A stretch of 64,000 nucleotides of DNA from Brevibacillus brevis. Its GTDB lineage: Bacteria; Bacillota; Bacilli; Brevibacillales; Brevibacillaceae. The stretch is from the NCBI RefSeq assembly GCF_001039275.2, contig NZ_CP030117.1, forward strand, positions 6,365,001 to 6,429,000, read 5' to 3'. Below are positions 61,004-64,000 of the stretch, piece by piece. The notes under the pieces are model-generated. The model did not search any database, had not been told where the DNA came from, and was given only the letters and a program-made list of their open reading frames with translations. Each line of letters opens with the position of its first letter. Positions within the stretch are counted from its first letter, which is position 1. The position numbers and the translations under genes are program-made.

Positions 61004-61213
61004 CTATGCTTGCGGTTCTTCCTCCGCGCGAATCAGTATCTTTTTCAGCTTGCGTTCAAATTCTAGTCGCCCAATCATCACACTATGATCGCACCCCGTA
61101 CATTTGATTCGTACATCCATGCCCATGCGTATGACCTTCCACGCATTCGTGCCACATGGATGTGGCTTTTTCATCTGTACGACATCCCCCAGTCCAAATT
61201 GCTTGCGTTCCAT
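61004..61213 (-). CDS. DUF951 family protein (YyzM-like)
   Basis: 69 residues; GAGAGGAG upstream. Conserved VVQMKKPHPCGTNAWKVIR, MGMDVRIKCTGCDHSVMIGR. The Cys residues suggest a small zinc ribbon or SH3-like fold. Located next to an MscS gene near yyaC, as in B. subtilis. Function unknown. Confidence 0.9.
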   Translation of the reverse strand: MERKQFGLGDVVQMKKPHPCGTNAWKVIRMGMDVRIKCTGCDHSVMIGRLEFERKLKKILIRAEEEPQA

Positions 61214-61228
61214 TTCTCTTTCTCCTCT

Positions 61229-62104
61229 CTACACTGTTCCCTTTCCAGACACCGCGACGATTTTTGGATACGGAATTTGAATGCCTCGGTTGGTTAATTC
61301 CGTTCTGATCTTCGCACGCAAATTTCGATTGACCCCGTGATGTGTGTTCGGCTTGCACTCAGCCGTAACCCGGATGATGACTTCGGAAGGTCCCAGTGCA
61401 TGTACTCCCAAAATTTGCGGCTCAGCTACGATATCCGTCAATTCTGTTTGAGCCGATGCCAACACTTCTTTGAGCACAGACTCAACTTGATTCAGATCTT
61501 CTTCATACGCTACAGATACGTCAACAACCGCTAACGTATTTTGCAAAGAAAAGTTGGTCACTTGATTAATCGTACCATTTGGAAAGATGTGCACCTCACC
61601 CGTCCAGCTTCGCACCTTTGTAATGCGCAGACCAATCTCCTGTACCGTGCCCGTCAAATTGTTGATCGTTACGACGTCTCCGACAGCAAATTGGTCCTCA
61701 AAAATAATGAAGAATCCCGTAATGATATCACGCACGAGACTCTGCGCCCCGAAACCGACTGCCAGCCCCAGTACCCCTGCGCTTACCAAAACAGGACGCA
61801 AATCAATGCCCAACAGCTGCAAGATCATGAGAATCGCCAAAAAGTAAATGCCATACTGCACGACATTGTTGACAAGAACCCGCATCGTGTCTACTCGGCG
61901 TTGATCCATTTGAATCTTGCTTCCATGGCGGTGCTGGAACACTTTATTTACACCTGATTGCACAACGGAAACGACAATTCGCGATAACAGGATAATCGCT
62001 ACGATTTTCAGTACAGCCATCCCTATATTTACCCACATATCTGCATCGGTCACATACGCATATACTTGGGCATAAATTCTCTCAAAAAAACCAGCCTGAT
62101 TCAT
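61229..62104 (-). CDS. Small-conductance mechanosensitive channel (MscS family)
   Basis: 291 residues: three membrane helices (about 22-45, 75-100, 105-130), the pore-lining helix with GVLGLAVGFGAQSLVRDIITG, then the cytosolic beta and alpha/beta domains. It opens on membrane tension and releases solutes on osmotic downshock. Its start overlaps the DUF3343 stop by four bases, so the two are coupled. Confidence 0.94.
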   Translation of the reverse strand: MNQAGFFERIYAQVYAYVTDADMWVNIGMAVLKIVAIILLSRIVVSVVQSGVNKVFQHRHGSKIQMDQRRVDTMRVLVNNVVQYGIYFLAILMILQLLGIDLRPVLVSAGVLGLAVGFGAQSLVRDIITGFFIIFEDQFAVGDVVTINNLTGTVQEIGLRITKVRSWTGEVHIFPNGTINQVTNFSLQNTLAVVDVSVAYEEDLNQVESVLKEVLASAQTELTDIVAEPQILGVHALGPSEVIIRVTAECKPNTHHGVNRNLRAKIRTELTNRGIQIPYPKIVAVSGKGTV

Positions 62105-62382
62105 TCCTCCCGCTCCTTCTGCTCCCCGTTTTGGTCGACCTCGCTATACTGGCCAAAAAACTGACGGAAGTATCCTCGTATTACCACATGTTGCTCCATC
62201 ATGATCGCTTTTGCTCGTGAGTAATCCGACAGTGGGAACTCAATGGAAAGGGCGCAGCCTGCCGTTATTTCTTTCGGCGTCGGTCTTGTATCGATCTCAA
62301 TATCTTCGTACTCTAGCAGCATTTCTGCCCGCAAGGCTTGCTGCGTGGAATCAAACGCGATCAGAACTGTCTCTCCTCCCAT
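62101..62382 (-). CDS. DUF3343 family protein
   Basis: 93 residues from ATG at 62382 (AAGGGGGAG upstream); a GTG eight codons earlier is possible. Pattern TVLIAFDSTQQALRAEMLLE, RPTPKEITAGCALSIEFPL with the conserved Cys. Some DUF3343 proteins are proposed sulfur/selenium carriers; that is not shown here. Operon with mscS and DUF951. Confidence 0.88.
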   Translation of the reverse strand: MGGETVLIAFDSTQQALRAEMLLEYEDIEIDTRPTPKEITAGCALSIEFPLSDYSRAKAIMMEQHVVIRGYFRQFFGQYSEVDQNGEQKEREE

Positions 62383-62596
62383 TTCACTCCCCCTTATCTT
62401 TTTCACACAAACTGCTATAGGCTCCTCTTATTTTACCTGTTCGCTTTCATGCATGCCAGCCTCGCTGAGTTTTCAAAACCTACGTAACTTTCCCATTAGC
62501 AGGTATAAAAATGTCATATCGGTACGATACTGTGAATACTTTTATATAACCTTTTACAGGTTGGTTTAAGCCAAGTCGGCAAGAGTGGGGGTTTCC

Positions 62597-63202
62597 ATGA
62601 GTACATCCGATAATCGCAAGGATTATTCTTTGCCACCTTTTAAAGTGGAATACCGCAGTGAAAACGCAGACGAGCACCTCGCCGGTCACCTTGCGCAGCG
62701 CTTTCGCTTAAATCGGTTCGATGACGACCTTGTCATTGTATGTATTGGGACAGACCGTTCTACTGGTGATGCTCTAGGCCCATTAGTAGGAACCAAGCTC
62801 ATCGCACAGTCACCTCGTTTTTTGCAGGTGTACGGAACGCTTGAGGACCCTGTACACGCCATGAATCTTAAGGAAAAATTAGAGCTCATCCACGCGAATC
62901 ATCCGACAGCTACACTCATTGCAGTCGATGCCTGTTTAGGTCAATTTAGCCACGTCGGAAACATCAATGTAATTAATGGTCCACTAAAACCAGGGGCCGG
63001 TGTAAAAAAAGAGCTGCCTCCTGTTGGTTGCTTCCACATTACCGGAATTGTCAACGTAGGAGGATTCATGGAGTATTTTGTCCTTCAAAATACCCGCCTC
63101 TCCATCGTCATGAACATGGCAGATATCATAGCTTCCGGACTGGCAAAAGCCGTAACACTGGCTTCTACGCCTAGTCGATTCGATAGTGTCTTATATGATT
63201 GA
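62597..63202 (+). CDS. yyaC: Spore protease YyaC
   Basis: 201 residues from ATG at 62597 (GGGGG six bases upstream); a GTG at 62585 overlaps that site. DUF1256/GPR-like fold: DLVIVCIGTDRSTGDALGPL, PTATLIAVDACLGQFSHVGN and GCFHITGIVNVGGFMEYFVL. Related to germination proteases that act on small acid-soluble spore proteins. Divergent from the mscS operon. Supports an endospore-forming host. Confidence 0.95.
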   Translation: MSTSDNRKDYSLPPFKVEYRSENADEHLAGHLAQRFRLNRFDDDLVIVCIGTDRSTGDALGPLVGTKLIAQSPRFLQVYGTLEDPVHAMNLKEKLELIHANHPTATLIAVDACLGQFSHVGNINVINGPLKPGAGVKKELPPVGCFHITGIVNVGGFMEYFVLQNTRLSIVMNMADIIASGLAKAVTLASTPSRFDSVLYD

Positions 63203-63293
63203 CCGTTTTTCCCTGCAAAAGGTTCCATCCCTCTTTGGAAAACTTGCTTTTCGATCTGTTCTCTCCCTTAACGGATGACAGGTCTATTTTTTT

Positions 63294-64000
63294 TTATACA
63301 AAAATCGTCAGGCGCTTTTCGAGCACTTGGGCGCTAATCGGCGTTGGTGCTACGCTTTCTCCATCTGCATGGACAGGCAGTTGCCCTGCTGCTTGTATCG
63401 TTACCTGCTTGGCCCTATAAAAACGGACACCCGGATGATGACGGTGAGCTCCTGTGAATATTTTCGGAAAAGCAGCTAACAATCCGAGTCGACTCATACC
63501 ACTTACTACGCAAATGTCCGCAATGCCGTCGTCCGGTTTAGCATCGGGACAGATCAGCATTCCGCCTCCGTAATTCGGAATATTGGCAGCAACAACTAGC
63601 CAAACAGCCTCTAAACGAGTCTCATGACCATCAACGTTCAGGACGATGTCACGTGGCTGATACGTACGTACGACGCGAATGACCGATATAATGTAGGCCA
63701 GCGCTCCGAGCTTGTACCGATTCAGCCAAGCTTTGTACACAGCTTGATCCGTTATCTTTGCTACCTGTGCATCGAATCCAGCCCCGATTGAATTCACAGC
63801 TACTTTTCCATTCAATAAAATCAGATCGATTCGCTTTTCCCCTTTTTCCGACAGAATTCGCTCTAATGCCTGTAACGGTTTCATCGGAATTCCATGCCCG
63901 CGAGCGAAATCATTCCCGGAACCAGCCGGCACCAATCCAAATCTGCATTCTTGATTCGATTCGTATATTCCGTTTATCACGCCTCGGACCGTTCCATCCC
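63294..64000 (-). CDS. Diacylglycerol/lipid kinase family protein (5' end beyond window)
   Basis: C-terminal 235 residues. The visible start is DGTVRGVINGI, the end of the GGDGT nucleotide-binding loop, then LVPAGSGNDFARGHGIP, VNSIGAGFDAQVA, MLICPDAKPDDGIADIC and VHADGESV. This is the YegS/BmrU-type kinase fold that phosphorylates diacylglycerol or related lipids at the membrane. The N-terminal 60 or so residues lie past position 64000. Confidence 0.93.
   Translation of the reverse strand, partial: DGTVRGVINGIYESNQECRFGLVPAGSGNDFARGHGIPMKPLQALERILSEKGEKRIDLILLNGKVAVNSIGAGFDAQVAKITDQAVYKAWLNRYKLGALAYIISVIRVVRTYQPRDIVLNVDGHETRLEAVWLVVAANIPNYGGGMLICPDAKPDDGIADICVVSGMSRLGLLAAFPKIFTGAHRHHPGVRFYRAKQVTIQAAGQLPVHADGESVAPTPISAQVLEKRLTIFV

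Noticed and set aside
1..64000. Insertion sequence, integrase, ccr recombinase, tRNA or rRNA genes
   Set aside because: Looked for transposase/recombinase motifs and tRNA-like cloverleaf or rRNA sequence by eye; none recognised in the window.

Overview
The window looks like a chromosomal segment close to the replication origin of a Bacillales bacterium, most probably a Brevibacillus (Paenibacillaceae). The right part (about 36.7-64 kb) carries the gene order familiar from B. subtilis near oriC: rlmH, a CxxH/CxxC protein gene, the wal operon (walR-walK-walH-walI-walJ and the HtrA-type protease htrC), an M23 peptidase, purA, dnaB, rplI, gdpP, yybS, rpsR-ssb-rpsF, ychF, then DUF951, MscS, DUF3343 and yyaC. 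This is core DNA with moderate GC, mostly on the minus strand. It has recognisable control signals: a PurR operator before purA, an S6:S18 leader before rpsF, and strong terminators between units. Spore genes (yyaC, a 28-residue YjcZ-type gene) fit an endospore former.

The left part (1-20.4 kb) is accessory DNA: two paralogous 7TM hybrid sensor kinases (one cut by the window edge), a SARP-like response regulator broken by one in-frame TAG, a very large S-layer-anchored lectin/FIVAR adhesin, an LCM-type methyltransferase, a TMEM175 channel, an HxlR/alcohol-dehydrogenase divergent pair, and a cluster of SUKH (SMI1/KNR4), leucine-rich and other small genes resembling orphan immunity genes of polymorphic toxins.

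The most interesting part is 20.5-36.7 kb. The 3' end of rlmH, which in staphylococci is the attachment site of SCC cassettes, is followed by at least six same-orientation degenerate copies of its terminal sequence (near 31.67, 26.14, 25.78, 24.51, 21.87 and 20.51 kb). Five copies still spell the RlmH C-terminus (E/G-P-Y/F-H/Y-K/N/R followed by a stop). These copies cut the region into modules: (i) a NotI-family restriction endonuclease with a C5-cytosine methyltransferase, a terminase-small-subunit-like protein and remnants; (ii) a TIR + membrane M48 metalloprotease operon, a ThsB-like TIR + caspase-like protease operon (type IV Thoeris-like) and a TIR/deoxyribosyltransferase-like effector; (iii) an Mrr-type restriction enzyme; (iv) a 557-residue unknown protein with a small partner; (v) a TPR protein and a DUF4062 protein. 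No cassette recombinase is present in the window. I read this as a tandem array of non-autonomous, SCC-like defence cassettes at rlmH. The TIR + M48 protease pair is my best candidate for a previously undescribed defence system.

No rRNA, tRNA, CRISPR array or insertion sequence was recognised.
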